Assembly (NCBI GenBank): GCA_002727315.1
Contig: PBWR01000006.1
Location: forward strand, 62,001 to 126,000
Direction of reading: 5' to 3'
Length of the DNA stretch: 64,000 nt
Source: Alphaproteobacteria bacterium
GTDB taxonomy: Bacteria; Pseudomonadota; Alphaproteobacteria; UBA6615
Below are positions 7,691-15,250 of this stretch, piece after piece. Numbering within the stretch: the first letter of the stretch is position 1; each line of letters begins with the position of its first letter. The notes below the pieces were generated by a model. The model was given only the letters and a program-made list of their open reading frames with translations, did not search any database and was not told the DNA's origin. The translations under genes were made by a program, and so were the position numbers.

Positions 7691-8437
7691 ATGAACCAGA
7701 TCGATCTCGATGGCCGGACCGCAATCGTCACCGGCGCCGCCCAGGGCATCGGCCTTGCCATCGCCCAGCGCCTGCATGCTTCCGGTGCCCATGTCCGGTT
7801 GTGGGACCTCGACCCCGCGAAGGCGGCGGATGCGGCCGAGACGCTCGGCGACAGGGCCGCGGCCACGGGTGTCGACGTCGCGGACGCGGATGCCGTCGCG
7901 GCGGCGACGCAGGCGGTCGCCAACGAGGCCGACCGGATCGACATTCTGGTCAACAATGCCGGAATCTCCGGCGCTAATGCGCCGGTGCACGAGTATCCGG
8001 TCGATGAATGGCGCCAGGTCATCGACATCAACCTGACCGGCACCTTCATCTGTTCGCGCGCGGTGGTGCCCCACATGATCGCGGCCGGATCCGGGCGGAT
8101 CGTCAATATTGCCTCGGTCGCCGGCAAGGAAGGCAACCCCAACGCCGCGGCCTACAGCGCCTCGAAGGCGGCCGTCATCGCGCTGACAAAATCGCTCGGC
8201 AAGGAGCTTGCGGACCACGACATCGCCGTCAACGCCATCACACCCGCGGCCGCGCGCACGGCCCTATTCGACCAGATGACCGAAGAACATGTGAACTACA
8301 TGCTGTCGAAAATTCCGCGAGGCCGCTTCGTCAAGGTCGAGGAAATTGCCGCGATGGTGGCCTGGCTGTCGTCGGAAGAAAACGGGTTCGCGACCGGCGC
8401 CGTGTTCGATCTTTCGGGCGGGCGCGCGACCTACTAG
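7691..8437 (+). CDS. Short-chain dehydrogenase/reductase (SDR family)
   Basis: A 248-residue classical SDR. It has the cofactor motif VTGAAQGIGLAIAQRL at residues 11-26, NNAGISG near residue 85, the catalytic Ser in IASVAGKEG and the YSASKAA catalytic Tyr/Lys pair near residue 150. An Asp after the second strand (LWDLDP) suggests NAD(H) rather than NADP(H). Such enzymes often act as 3-oxoacyl or sugar/alcohol dehydrogenases. ATG at 7691 has GAGGG eight bases upstream; a longer frame starting at 7628 has no site. It converges on the GMC oxidoreductase gene, with the stop codons overlapping in CTAG (8434-8437). Confidence 0.9.
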   Translation: MNQIDLDGRTAIVTGAAQGIGLAIAQRLHASGAHVRLWDLDPAKAADAAETLGDRAAATGVDVADADAVAAATQAVANEADRIDILVNNAGISGANAPVHEYPVDEWRQVIDINLTGTFICSRAVVPHMIAAGSGRIVNIASVAGKEGNPNAAAYSASKAAVIALTKSLGKELADHDIAVNAITPAAARTALFDQMTEEHVNYMLSKIPRGRFVKVEEIAAMVAWLSSEENGFATGAVFDLSGGRATY

Positions 8438-10128
8438 GCGGCCAGCATCGTGGCCGAGATTTTCTCGGCCATCATGATCGTCGGCAGGTTGGTGTTGCCG
8501 CGCGGCAGGACCGGCATCAGGGACGCATCGACGACCCGCAACCCCTCCACGCCATAGACCCGACCCTGGGGGTCGGTCACGGCCAACGGATCATCGGCCG
8601 CGCCCATACGGCACGTGCCGGCCGGATGAAACACGCCGGCCACGCTCCTGGCGACGATATCATCCAGCCGTGCCGGATCGTCGGCCAGCGCCGCCACGTC
8701 CGCCCCCGGCTCGGACAATCCCGCCAACACCGGCCGACCGATGGCGGGAACCGTATCAAATAACCCGGACAGGATCCGCGCGCGCAGGCTGTTGAACATG
8801 GTGATGTCGTTGAGCGCACGCATTCTGTTCGGGCGTGATACCGGGTAGGCGCAGTGCCAGATCGGCCGCACCTCGGGCGACAGCAGAACCTCGATGGCAT
8901 GGCGCACACCGGCAACCATGCGCGCATGGTCGCGGGCATCGTCGAGATAATTGAACTCTATGCGCGGACGGATATTGGTTTCATCCCGGGTCAGCGTCAC
9001 ATCGCCACGCGAATCCGGCTTCAGGATCGTCGGCACAAGCGCCCCGACCCGGCGCCCCAATGCGTGCCAGCCGATCTTGTTGGAGATCGACATGCTCATA
9101 TCCAGCGGGCTGGCATCGTCAACACCCGAGGAAAATCGCTCCGTCGCGGTGGAATGGGTATTCACAGCCATGGGCTGGGCGGCGTCGCGGCGCAGTTGGG
9201 CGACCAGATAGACCACCGCATGGTTCTGCAAATCGGCCCCGACACCGGCCCGGTCGGCGACCACGGGTAGATCGAGCGCGCGCAGCTGGGCCGCAGGCCC
9301 GATGCCGGCGCGCATCAGCATGACCGGCGACTGCAGCGCACCGGCGCACACGATCACCTCGCCGGCCAGGAACGCCTGCTCGACACCCTTGATCGTCGCT
9401 CGCACGCCCTTGACCGCCGTCCCCTCGCTGATCAGGGCCTCGACATGCGTGTCGGTATGAATGGTCAGATTGGGCCGTGTCCGGATTTCGGCATCGAGAT
9501 AACAGATCGCGGTCGAGGCGCGCTTGCCGGGAAACCGGCTCAGCGGAAGCGCACCGACACCGGCGCGAAACTCGCCGTTGAGATCGTGGATTGGCGCGAG
9601 CTGGCGGTTTCGACTCCATGTGTCGACACCATTGACGAAAGGCGGCCATTCATTGCGCGCCACACGTCGGATCGGCAGCGGGCCATCCTTGCCGTGCAGA
9701 TCGGCATCGGCGTCCCGGTCCGCATCGACATCGTTCTCGAGCGCGCGAAAATAGGGCAGCACATCGTCCCAGGCCCAGCCCGCGGCACCGCGTGCGTCCC
9801 ATTCGTCATAGTCCATCGGCGTGCCGCGCAGCGCCACCATACCGTTGATCGAGGAGGTGCCGCCCATGATACGGCCCTGGCGGAACGGCCCGGCCGGGGA
9901 ATTGTCATGGCGGCGCGCATGCCCGCGCATCCCGCGCCAAATATAGGCGGGATTGAAATAGGACAGCGGATAGGTATCGAGCACGTCGGCCGGCTCACGG
10001 CCCGGCGGCGTGTCCCGGCCCGCCTCCAGCAGCAGGACGCGGTTAGCCGATTTCGCCGACAGGCGGTTCGCCATCACGCAACCGGCCGAGCCGGCCCCGA
10101 CGACGATATAGTCGTACTGCACACCCAT
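8434..10128 (-). CDS. GMC-family FAD-dependent oxidoreductase (choline/alcohol dehydrogenase-like)
   Basis: A 564-residue enzyme with the N-terminal FAD dinucleotide fold YDYIVVGAGSAGCVMANRL, the GMC signature 1 region QGRIMGGTSSINGMVALRG, and signature 2 at GEVIVCAGALQSPVMLMRAG. The C-terminal active-site region reads GVFHPAGTCRMGA, with the catalytic His, and ends LRVVDASLMPVLPRGNTNLPTIMMAEK. Close relatives oxidise choline or long- and short-chain alcohols; the substrate is not evident. ATG at 10128 has GCGAGGG upstream; the frame extends to 10164 without a better site. No BetB or BetI homolog is nearby, so a BetA assignment is not supported. Confidence 0.92.
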   Translation of the reverse strand: MGVQYDYIVVGAGSAGCVMANRLSAKSANRVLLLEAGRDTPPGREPADVLDTYPLSYFNPAYIWRGMRGHARRHDNSPAGPFRQGRIMGGTSSINGMVALRGTPMDYDEWDARGAAGWAWDDVLPYFRALENDVDADRDADADLHGKDGPLPIRRVARNEWPPFVNGVDTWSRNRQLAPIHDLNGEFRAGVGALPLSRFPGKRASTAICYLDAEIRTRPNLTIHTDTHVEALISEGTAVKGVRATIKGVEQAFLAGEVIVCAGALQSPVMLMRAGIGPAAQLRALDLPVVADRAGVGADLQNHAVVYLVAQLRRDAAQPMAVNTHSTATERFSSGVDDASPLDMSMSISNKIGWHALGRRVGALVPTILKPDSRGDVTLTRDETNIRPRIEFNYLDDARDHARMVAGVRHAIEVLLSPEVRPIWHCAYPVSRPNRMRALNDITMFNSLRARILSGLFDTVPAIGRPVLAGLSEPGADVAALADDPARLDDIVARSVAGVFHPAGTCRMGAADDPLAVTDPQGRVYGVEGLRVVDASLMPVLPRGNTNLPTIMMAEKISATMLAA

Positions 10129-10179
10129 CACACACGCCCTCGCACGCGAAACGACAAGGTGCACTTCATATCAGGAAGC

Positions 10180-10450
10180 GTGTTGCATGTTGATGGCGGG
10201 TGCAGGTTTTTGCACCGGCAGCGTCAACGGCGCCATGGAATGTGATGAGCTGTCGATTGCGGGAAATGTCGAGGGCAAGGTCACGTCGACCAAGACCTTA
10301 GAGATAACGGCGACAGGAAAGGTAACTGGCGAGATTTTGTACAAAGAACTGCTCGTCACATCTGGCGGAGAAATTTCAGGAACAGTGGAAAAGCAGGAAG
10401 CAGCCAAACACGCTGAGAAGCCCACTCCGGTCACTCCACAGTTGAGCTAA
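10180..10450 (+). pseudogene. Bactofilin-like protein, truncated and probably frameshifted
   Basis: The frame from ATG 10187 encodes 87 residues with the hexad-like beta-helix repeats of bactofilins: CDELSIAGNVEGKV, then TLEITATGKVTGEI, then ELLVTSGGEISGTVEK. A normal bactofilin core has more N-terminal turns. In the +1-offset frame the preceding bases encode FISGSVLHVDGG, which would fit as the missing turn if one T of the TTTTT tract at 10207-10211 were removed. The gene therefore looks frameshifted at a homopolymer, and its front end runs into the GMC oxidoreductase promoter. Base composition is less GC-rich than its neighbours. An intact short bactofilin starting at 10187 cannot be excluded. 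Confidence 0.6.
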
Positions 10451-10508
10451 CTGCACGCAAACTCGGAGGCCGCCGCGAGACATCGTCTGCGGCAGCTCCG
10501 CGCGTTTA

Positions 10509-11504
10509 CTACTCCGCTGCCACGTCCGCCCGCTCTTGAGCACGGGCGATCAGCCCCGTCGCCTCCAGATCGGCGCGCATCTCTGTGCGGGCGGCGTCGG
10601 TCATGTCCGTCACCGGCGGGCGCACCGGGCCGCCCGCCATGCCGATCAGCTCCTGCCAGTATTTCATCTCGGCGATGGGCATCCGCCCGGCCTTCCAGTA
10701 GCCCATGATCCACTTCGCATGGACCTCGCGGATGGCCTTGAGCTCGGCCGCGATCTCCGTGGCGCGCGCGATCTCGCCGCGCTTCACGCATTCGGTGTAG
10801 TCGCGCACCGGGAGCCAGCCCGGCACCTGGTAGAGGTGCGGGTTGAAGTTGATCAGGCACTCCAGCCCGAGCTGGGTCATGTTGTGCAGCCACGGCGCCT
10901 CGTCGGCGACCGAGATCACCAAGTCGTCCCCCACCGCGGCCTGCAGCGCATGGGTCGCGGCCGGCGAGTTGTCCCCCTGCTTGTAGGCGCAGATGTTCGG
11001 CAGCGCAGCGAGGCGCCTGGCGAGCGCCGGTCCGATGGGATGATAGTTTTGCGGGATGTTGAACAAGATGATCCCGATATCGACCCGCTCGCAGATATAT
11101 TCGTAGAAGGAAAAGACGGAATCGTCGTTGCGCGCGGCCATGTAGGGCGTTAGCACGATAGCGAAGTCGTAGCCGATGTCCTGGGCGTGGCGCGCCAGCC
11201 TGGTCGCCTCCTTCACGGACTGGTGGTGGCAGCCCGCGATGGTGCCGATCCGCCCCGCCGCCGCGTCCATCATCACCTCGTGGGCACGCATGCGCTCTTC
11301 GTCCGGCATCGACCAGAATTCGGCGATGTTGCCCGAGGTGTAGTGGCCGTCGATCTTCAGACCGGTGATGATGTGTTCCATGTTGGCGCGATTGGCGGCC
11401 TCGTCGAACTCGTCGTCCGCGTCCCAGGTGTAGGGCATCGCGGTCCACAGGCCCTTCAGGCGCTCGCGCGCCGCGTCCTTGGCCTCGGTCTTTCTGTATT
11501 GCAT
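10509..11504 (-). CDS. DapA (dihydrodipicolinate synthase) superfamily aldolase/lyase
   Basis: A 331-residue TIM-barrel class I aldolase. The Schiff-base lysine is in ICAYKQGDNS near residue 180, and the partner tyrosine region is FNIPQNYHPIG. The N-terminal GLWTAMPYTWDADDEFDEAA matches the family's opening strand, where the usual TP(F/M)...DG is present in modified form. It lacks the GxTGE motif of true DapA (here TSGNIAEF), so it likely cleaves or forms another 2-keto acid such as a sugar-acid product. High GC and codon use like the core genome, unlike the neighbouring 11,679-13,384 block. Substrate unknown. Confidence 0.85.
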   Translation of the reverse strand: MQYRKTEAKDAARERLKGLWTAMPYTWDADDEFDEAANRANMEHIITGLKIDGHYTSGNIAEFWSMPDEERMRAHEVMMDAAAGRIGTIAGCHHQSVKEATRLARHAQDIGYDFAIVLTPYMAARNDDSVFSFYEYICERVDIGIILFNIPQNYHPIGPALARRLAALPNICAYKQGDNSPAATHALQAAVGDDLVISVADEAPWLHNMTQLGLECLINFNPHLYQVPGWLPVRDYTECVKRGEIARATEIAAELKAIREVHAKWIMGYWKAGRMPIAEMKYWQELIGMAGGPVRPPVTDMTDAARTEMRADLEATGLIARAQERADVAAE

Positions 11505-11678
11505 GGCTAATCCTTCATATGCGTTCAGGCCGCGGCCGCGAAGACCGCGATGCGAGCTGCATTAAATGCGAGGCAAGCGATTTTACGAGGCGACATATCC
11601 AAATCCTAAGTCTGCTTAGAGATCAGATCCCAAAAACATCGTTCAGCTTTCTCCTGAACTTCAGCTTCGCTACGTGAC

Positions 11679-12584
11679 TCAACCCAAAAAGATCTCGTCG
11701 CGATGAACCTGAAGCGCGTCCCTCGATGGATGATTCGATTGATCGGCAGGCAAGCCCAGAGCAAGCCCCCCAAGCTGCGAATACTCGTTCGCGCTTTCCT
11801 TAATCTGCGTGCTTATCAAGACGGAGAAGTCTGCACCTATCGCGATCAGTCCTTGATCGAACAGTCGATGCAAATCCACACGCAAGCACAGTCCGTTCTG
11901 GATATGGTTGCTGCGTGGATCGATATAAGGCTGGATATGCGCAGCCTCAAGAACTTGAGGAACAGTGGTACCCGTAATCGCGCATTGGTACCTATACGCG
12001 AGCAAGACAGACCTTCGAAAGGCAGGCTGTCCAGAACGATCCTTAACAGGAACGACCTTCTTCCTTCCAACGCCCGCGTTTATGAGTTGGAAGCTGGTGG
12101 TTTGATCGGTTCCGCCTGCACCCAGCGCAATTCCGTCACCATCGAAGTACTTAAACTTGACGATCTGTCTCGCAAATGACAGCCCAACGTCGTTCGGCGA
12201 GAAAAACTCGCTGTCGTCATAGAACATAGGATCCGCAAGCACGACACAGCCAATAACTGGATCTCGTACATTTGCGAAATTGCTAGACCGTTTAGAGGCG
12301 TATGCCTGGATACGCGACACTAATTCCGATCGGTCCAGAACGCCATTTGCCGAACCAAAATAGTGCCAAGCCTCTGACGCCTGCATTTCTCGGTATTCAT
12401 GGAAAAGTCCAAATCCCCCCACCTTGCGCACGGGGCTTTTGAGCATGAAATACCAGTGCTCCCCTTTGTTGAGCCCGGTCACGTTCCAAGGAGTTGGCGT
12501 CCAAAAATTTACAAACCGGTTTGAATCGGTACTCCGAAGAGCCTCAAACCAATCGAGGTCGGTATTGGCGATCGCAAATGTCAT
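11679..12584 (-). CDS. HNH endonuclease, predicted restriction type
   Basis: A 301-residue protein with a C-terminal HNH nuclease: Cys201 in YQCAITG, His216 in LEAAHIQPY, Asn230 in NHIQNGLCL and His239 in DLHRLFDQG. This arrangement is that of COG3440-type predicted restriction endonucleases. The N-terminal 150 residues (VNFWTPTPWNVTGLNKGEHWYF, split at about residues 25-46, then VGGFGLFHEYREM) look like a PUA/EVE-type base-reader fold, which would make it a modification-dependent nuclease; this is inference. Base composition is clearly lower in GC than the chromosome. It follows the MazG-like gene by 20 bases in the same direction. The ribosome site is weak. Confidence 0.82.
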   Translation of the reverse strand: MTFAIANTDLDWFEALRSTDSNRFVNFWTPTPWNVTGLNKGEHWYFMLKSPVRKVGGFGLFHEYREMQASEAWHYFGSANGVLDRSELVSRIQAYASKRSSNFANVRDPVIGCVVLADPMFYDDSEFFSPNDVGLSFARQIVKFKYFDGDGIALGAGGTDQTTSFQLINAGVGRKKVVPVKDRSGQPAFRRSVLLAYRYQCAITGTTVPQVLEAAHIQPYIDPRSNHIQNGLCLRVDLHRLFDQGLIAIGADFSVLISTQIKESANEYSQLGGLALGLPADQSNHPSRDALQVHRDEIFLG

Positions 12585-12604
12585 TCAGGTCCGAATGTCT
12601 TACC

Positions 12605-12961
12605 TTAGAACTCAGTGTACTTTCGAGCCGACCCAAACGCTTTTTCAACTGGGTACTTAGTCTCGTTCTTAGAGATCTTCTTTCGTGTGTGATCCGTTAA
12701 ATCGATCCCGCATTCGTGGCAAATCAACAGTAGATAAATGAACACATCAGCACATTCGTCCGCAATCGCCTCCAAACCATCGGCACCCTTCAGCGACTCC
12801 AGGACTTGGTCATTCTTTTTCCACTGAACCGTCTCGAGTAACTCCGAAGCCTCAATGTTCAGCGAGATGATCAAATTCTTGATCGTGTGAAACTGCTCCC
12901 AGTCACGCTCGTCACGAAAACGCAAAATATCGTTGGTGAGCTGCTTGATGGTTTCGGTCAT
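12605..12961 (-). CDS. MazG-like nucleotide pyrophosphohydrolase
   Basis: A 118-residue all-alpha NTP pyrophosphohydrolase of the MazG / RS21-C6 (dCTPase-like) group. The metal-binding ExxE...ExxD pattern is visible: Glu37 and Glu40 in SLNIEASELLE, and Glu69 and Asp72 in IADECADVFIYLL. Preceding FHTIKNLIIS fits the first helix of the family. Such enzymes remove non-canonical or excess dNTPs. The start ATG at 12961 abuts the stop of the lipoprotein gene with no gap, and an HNH endonuclease follows. Low GC matches the two neighbours, so the three probably arrived together. Confidence 0.85.
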   Translation of the reverse strand: MTETIKQLTNDILRFRDERDWEQFHTIKNLIISLNIEASELLETVQWKKNDQVLESLKGADGLEAIADECADVFIYLLLICHECGIDLTDHTRKKISKNETKYPVEKAFGSARKYTEF

Positions 12962-13384
12962 CTATTGGGCCACACAGTCATCACCTTCATAGGCCCATTT
13001 CAAAATCCTAGAGTCGAGACCGACTATGAACCGAGTGACGCAACGTAGCGTCTCATTTCGGATCGGCGTCTGCCTCGTCTCATAGGTAGTAGTCGTGCTT
13101 GTTACGCTTGAGGCGCCTCGAGTGCCATAAATGGTGCTACGGGTCTCTGTTGTCTTTGGCACCTTGTAAGTGGTTCCACCGCTCTGCACAGTTCTCTCTC
13201 TTTCGTACTGCAAGACCGTATTGCCGTTCGAAAGCCGAAAGCTACTTTGTGGCACTCTCCATGATGTGACCAACTGATCAGAGTGAACTCCCACCCAAGA
13301 ATTCAGGATCGCCTCATACTTTTCAGCTGTTGCACAAGCCGCGATCGAGAACAGGACAACGATCAATAGCGATAGCTTTGACAT
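12962..13384 (-). CDS. Predicted lipoprotein of unknown function
   Basis: A 140-residue protein beginning MSKLSLLIVVLFSIAACATA: a short basic start, a hydrophobic stretch and the lipobox IAAC with the lipidated Cys17. The mature part contains LNSWVGVHSDQLVTSWRVP and a segment very rich in Thr, Ser and Tyr (residues 85-115), a pattern seen in small outer-membrane lipoproteins with the (W)xGxxxxxLxxxWGxP motif. The ATG at 13384 is fixed by AAGGGGGAAGGC just upstream. It is the first gene of the lower-GC trio, with MazG starting at the base after its stop codon. No function can be assigned. Confidence 0.78.
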   Translation of the reverse strand: MSKLSLLIVVLFSIAACATAEKYEAILNSWVGVHSDQLVTSWRVPQSSFRLSNGNTVLQYERERTVQSGGTTYKVPKTTETRSTIYGTRGASSVTSTTTTYETRQTPIRNETLRCVTRFIVGLDSRILKWAYEGDDCVAQ

Positions 13385-13692
13385 GCCTTCCCCCTTGTGA
13401 ACCGAACGATACCAAACACGGCGAAATGAACAAAACGCACCTTTCGGTGCGAGGGTCCCTAGGCGGGGTCTTTGACAACAAAGAACACCAACACCGGTCA
13501 TCGCTTCTAAAGTTTACTACAGAAATTCTCGACCCTGGGTTCTCTCGCAATGGGACACGCGGCCGTCCCCCCCGGGATGGGTCTCAAAAGCACTGAGGGG
13601 GGTCCCCTTAATGCTACTAAAAATGCTACGATTCAGGAGTTCTGAGGCAGGTTGGGCTATCGAAAAAGCCCAGAAACCTGGGGTGTAAAAGT
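13385..13692. other. Lower-GC gap between lipoprotein gene and tRNA-Glu
   Basis: This interval of about 308 bases should carry the promoter of the lipoprotein-MazG-HNH unit. It contains a short direct repeat AATGCTAC at about 13610 and 13622, and a long imperfect hairpin described separately. It also holds runs of C and G near 13568-13608. No integrase or other gene remnant could be read convincingly. The position at the 3' end of a tRNA gene is where an element boundary would be expected. Confidence 0.4.
13648..13680. repeat. Inverted repeat / hairpin downstream of tRNA-Glu
   Basis: CAGGTTGGGCT ... AGCCC AGAA ACCTG forms a two-part stem (outer CAGGTT/AACCTG, inner GGGCT/AGCCC) with an eight-base loop. 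It lies 12 bases after the tRNA 3' end on the minus strand. It may stop tRNA transcription, although no T-run follows, or it may be part of an attachment or recombination site. Confidence 0.5.
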
Positions 13693-13768
13693 TGGCGTCC
13701 CCTAGGGGAGTCGAACCCCTGTTTCCGGCGTGAGAGGCCGGCGTCCTAGGCCACTAGACGAAGGGGAC
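13693..13768 (-). tRNA. tRNA-Glu (anticodon CUC)
   Basis: A 76-base cloverleaf. The acceptor strands GTCCCCT (13768-13762) and AGGGGAC (13703-13697) pair, followed by discriminator G and an encoded CCA (13695-13693). The anticodon stem CCGGC/GCCGG encloses the loop CTCTCAC, giving anticodon CTC, which reads GAG. The T arm is CAGGGGTTCGACTCCCCT. The start GTCCCCTTCGTCTAGTGG is the usual bacterial tRNA-Glu opening. Its 3' end points toward the lower-GC cassette at 11,679-13,384, as for tRNA-targeted integrations. Confidence 0.96.
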
Positions 13769-13848
13769 GCTGGTGACCGTGTTGAACGGGCACGTGGGAA
13801 TAGCCGAACCGGGACCCCTTTTCAAGCAATCCCTCGGCCTTCCGGCCG

Positions 13849-14904
13849 CTATTCCGCTGCTGTGGCCAAGTGGGCCCGGACGGCAGCGAGAAATCCATCC
13901 ACATCGGCCTCGGTGGTGCTCCAGGCCACGACCAGCCGGATCGTACCGTCGTCGCCCGCCCGGTAGAAGCGAACCCCGTCCGCCTCGAGCCGGTCGAGCA
14001 CCGGCGGGGACAATTGCGCGAAGACGATGTTGGCGTCGGCCGGCCGCACGAGCGTGGAATTGCCGATCGCGGCAAGTCCATCGGCCAGCCGGGCCGCACA
14101 GGCATTCGCCGCGCGCGCCGCTCGCAGCCAGGCATCGTCGGACAAATAGCCGTCGAGTTGGGACGAGACGAAACGCATCTTGGACAACAAGTGCCCGCCG
14201 CGCTTGCGCCGCTCACCGAAGGCGGCGGCCTGTTCCTCGCAGAAGAAGATCACCGCCTCGGCCGCCATCGCGCCGCCCTTGGTCGCCCCAAAACACAACA
14301 CATCGACGCCGCGCCGCCAGGTCACGTCCGCCGGGCTACAGCCGAGCGAGACCAGCGCATTGGCGAAGCGTGCGCCGTCCATGTGCAGGGCCAACTCGTG
14401 GCGACGAGACACCTCGGCGATCGCATCGACCTCATCCAGGGAATAGACCGAGCCTGCCTCGTTTTCCTGGGTGATGCTGACCGCAGCCGGCGGCATGTTG
14501 TGGACCCCGTTGGGACGGGCCGTCGCAATCGCGGTATCGAGAGCGGCCGAGTCTATCTTTCCGTCCGCCCCGTCGACCAGGGTGAGCTTGGCCCCACCGG
14601 TGAAGAATTCCGGCGCACCGCATTCGTCGGTGTTGGCATGGCTCATCGGATGGCAGAACACGGTTCCGAAGGGCGGGCACAGCGCCGACAGGGCAAGCGC
14701 GTTCGCCGCCGTCCCGGTCGCCACGGGAAAAGCCTGCAGGTCGCACTCGAACACCTCGCGCAGCCGCGTCTCGACCCGTTCGGTCCAGGGATCGTCGCCA
14801 TAAGGCATCGCCCCCACCGATGCGGCCTCGGTGACCGCGGCAATCACCTCGGGCAGCGCCCCGGCGACATTGTCGCTGGCGAAGTTCGCCGGATTGTCCG
14901 TCAC
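13849..14904 (-). CDS. ltaE: Low-specificity L-threonine aldolase
   Basis: A 351-residue PLP enzyme of fold type I that splits L-threonine or L-allo-threonine into glycine and acetaldehyde. The PLP lysine is in VLCFGATKGGAMAAEA, LALHMDGARFANA carries the cofactor-contacting Asp and Arg, and HPMSHANTDECGAPEF is the substrate/PLP region of the family. The start is a GTG at 14904 that overlaps the stop of the upstream membrane protein as GTGA, with AAGG close by. The frame continues to 15039 upstream but inside the preceding gene. Length fits the family. Confidence 0.92.
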   Translation of the reverse strand: MTDNPANFASDNVAGALPEVIAAVTEAASVGAMPYGDDPWTERVETRLREVFECDLQAFPVATGTAANALALSALCPPFGTVFCHPMSHANTDECGAPEFFTGGAKLTLVDGADGKIDSAALDTAIATARPNGVHNMPPAAVSITQENEAGSVYSLDEVDAIAEVSRRHELALHMDGARFANALVSLGCSPADVTWRRGVDVLCFGATKGGAMAAEAVIFFCEEQAAAFGERRKRGGHLLSKMRFVSSQLDGYLSDDAWLRAARAANACAARLADGLAAIGNSTLVRPADANIVFAQLSPPVLDRLEADGVRFYRAGDDGTIRLVVAWSTTEADVDGFLAAVRAHLATAAE

Positions 14905-15215
14905 AGCCTTATCTCGGCCTGGATGCGACCGCTGGAGAGCTGGATGACAAACACGCGGCGGCAATCGGGCAGGCTCGCGGGTCCGCCGGTGATCACCGTC
15001 AATCGCCCGCCATCGGTGCGGGCCTGTTCGATCACGCAATCCGGCGACGGCAGGCCGAGCGATAGGTGATCAGGCGCGATTTGGGTATTCTCTCCCCCGG
15101 CATTCGAGCCCGCGTTCCGCGGCCCGTCGAACGCCGTCCAGATGACCGCACCCAGGACGATCAGGATCAGAACGCCGAGGATGATGACGATCATGCGTGA
15201 AATCTGTACGGCCAA
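14901..15215 (-). CDS. Small single-pass membrane protein, hypothetical
   Basis: A 104-residue protein with one N-terminal transmembrane helix (RMIVIILGVLILIVLGAVIW, residues 7-26) and a periplasmic domain of about 75 residues with two cysteines (PSPDCVIE and LPDCRRVF) that could form a disulfide. A TTG at 15215 is preferred because GGGAGGGG lies just upstream; an ATG at 15194 is the alternative. It overlaps ltaE by GTGA, so the two are co-translated. No family recognised. It diverges from the RluA-type gene, and its TTG start lies about 35 bases from that gene's start. Confidence 0.7.
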   Translation of the reverse strand: MAVQISRMIVIILGVLILIVLGAVIWTAFDGPRNAGSNAGGENTQIAPDHLSLGLPSPDCVIEQARTDGGRLTVITGGPASLPDCRRVFVIQLSSGRIQAEIRL

Positions 15216-15250
15216 TTGCCCCTCCCGAATTCGAAGCGCAGTCTAGGGAC

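Noticed and set aside
13455-13472. Possible second copy of the tRNA-Glu 3' end (TCCCTAGGCGGGGTC)
   Set aside because: It agrees with the tRNA only over about 12 scattered bases and lies inside the expected element rather than at its far end; no convincing att duplicate was found down to 10,150.
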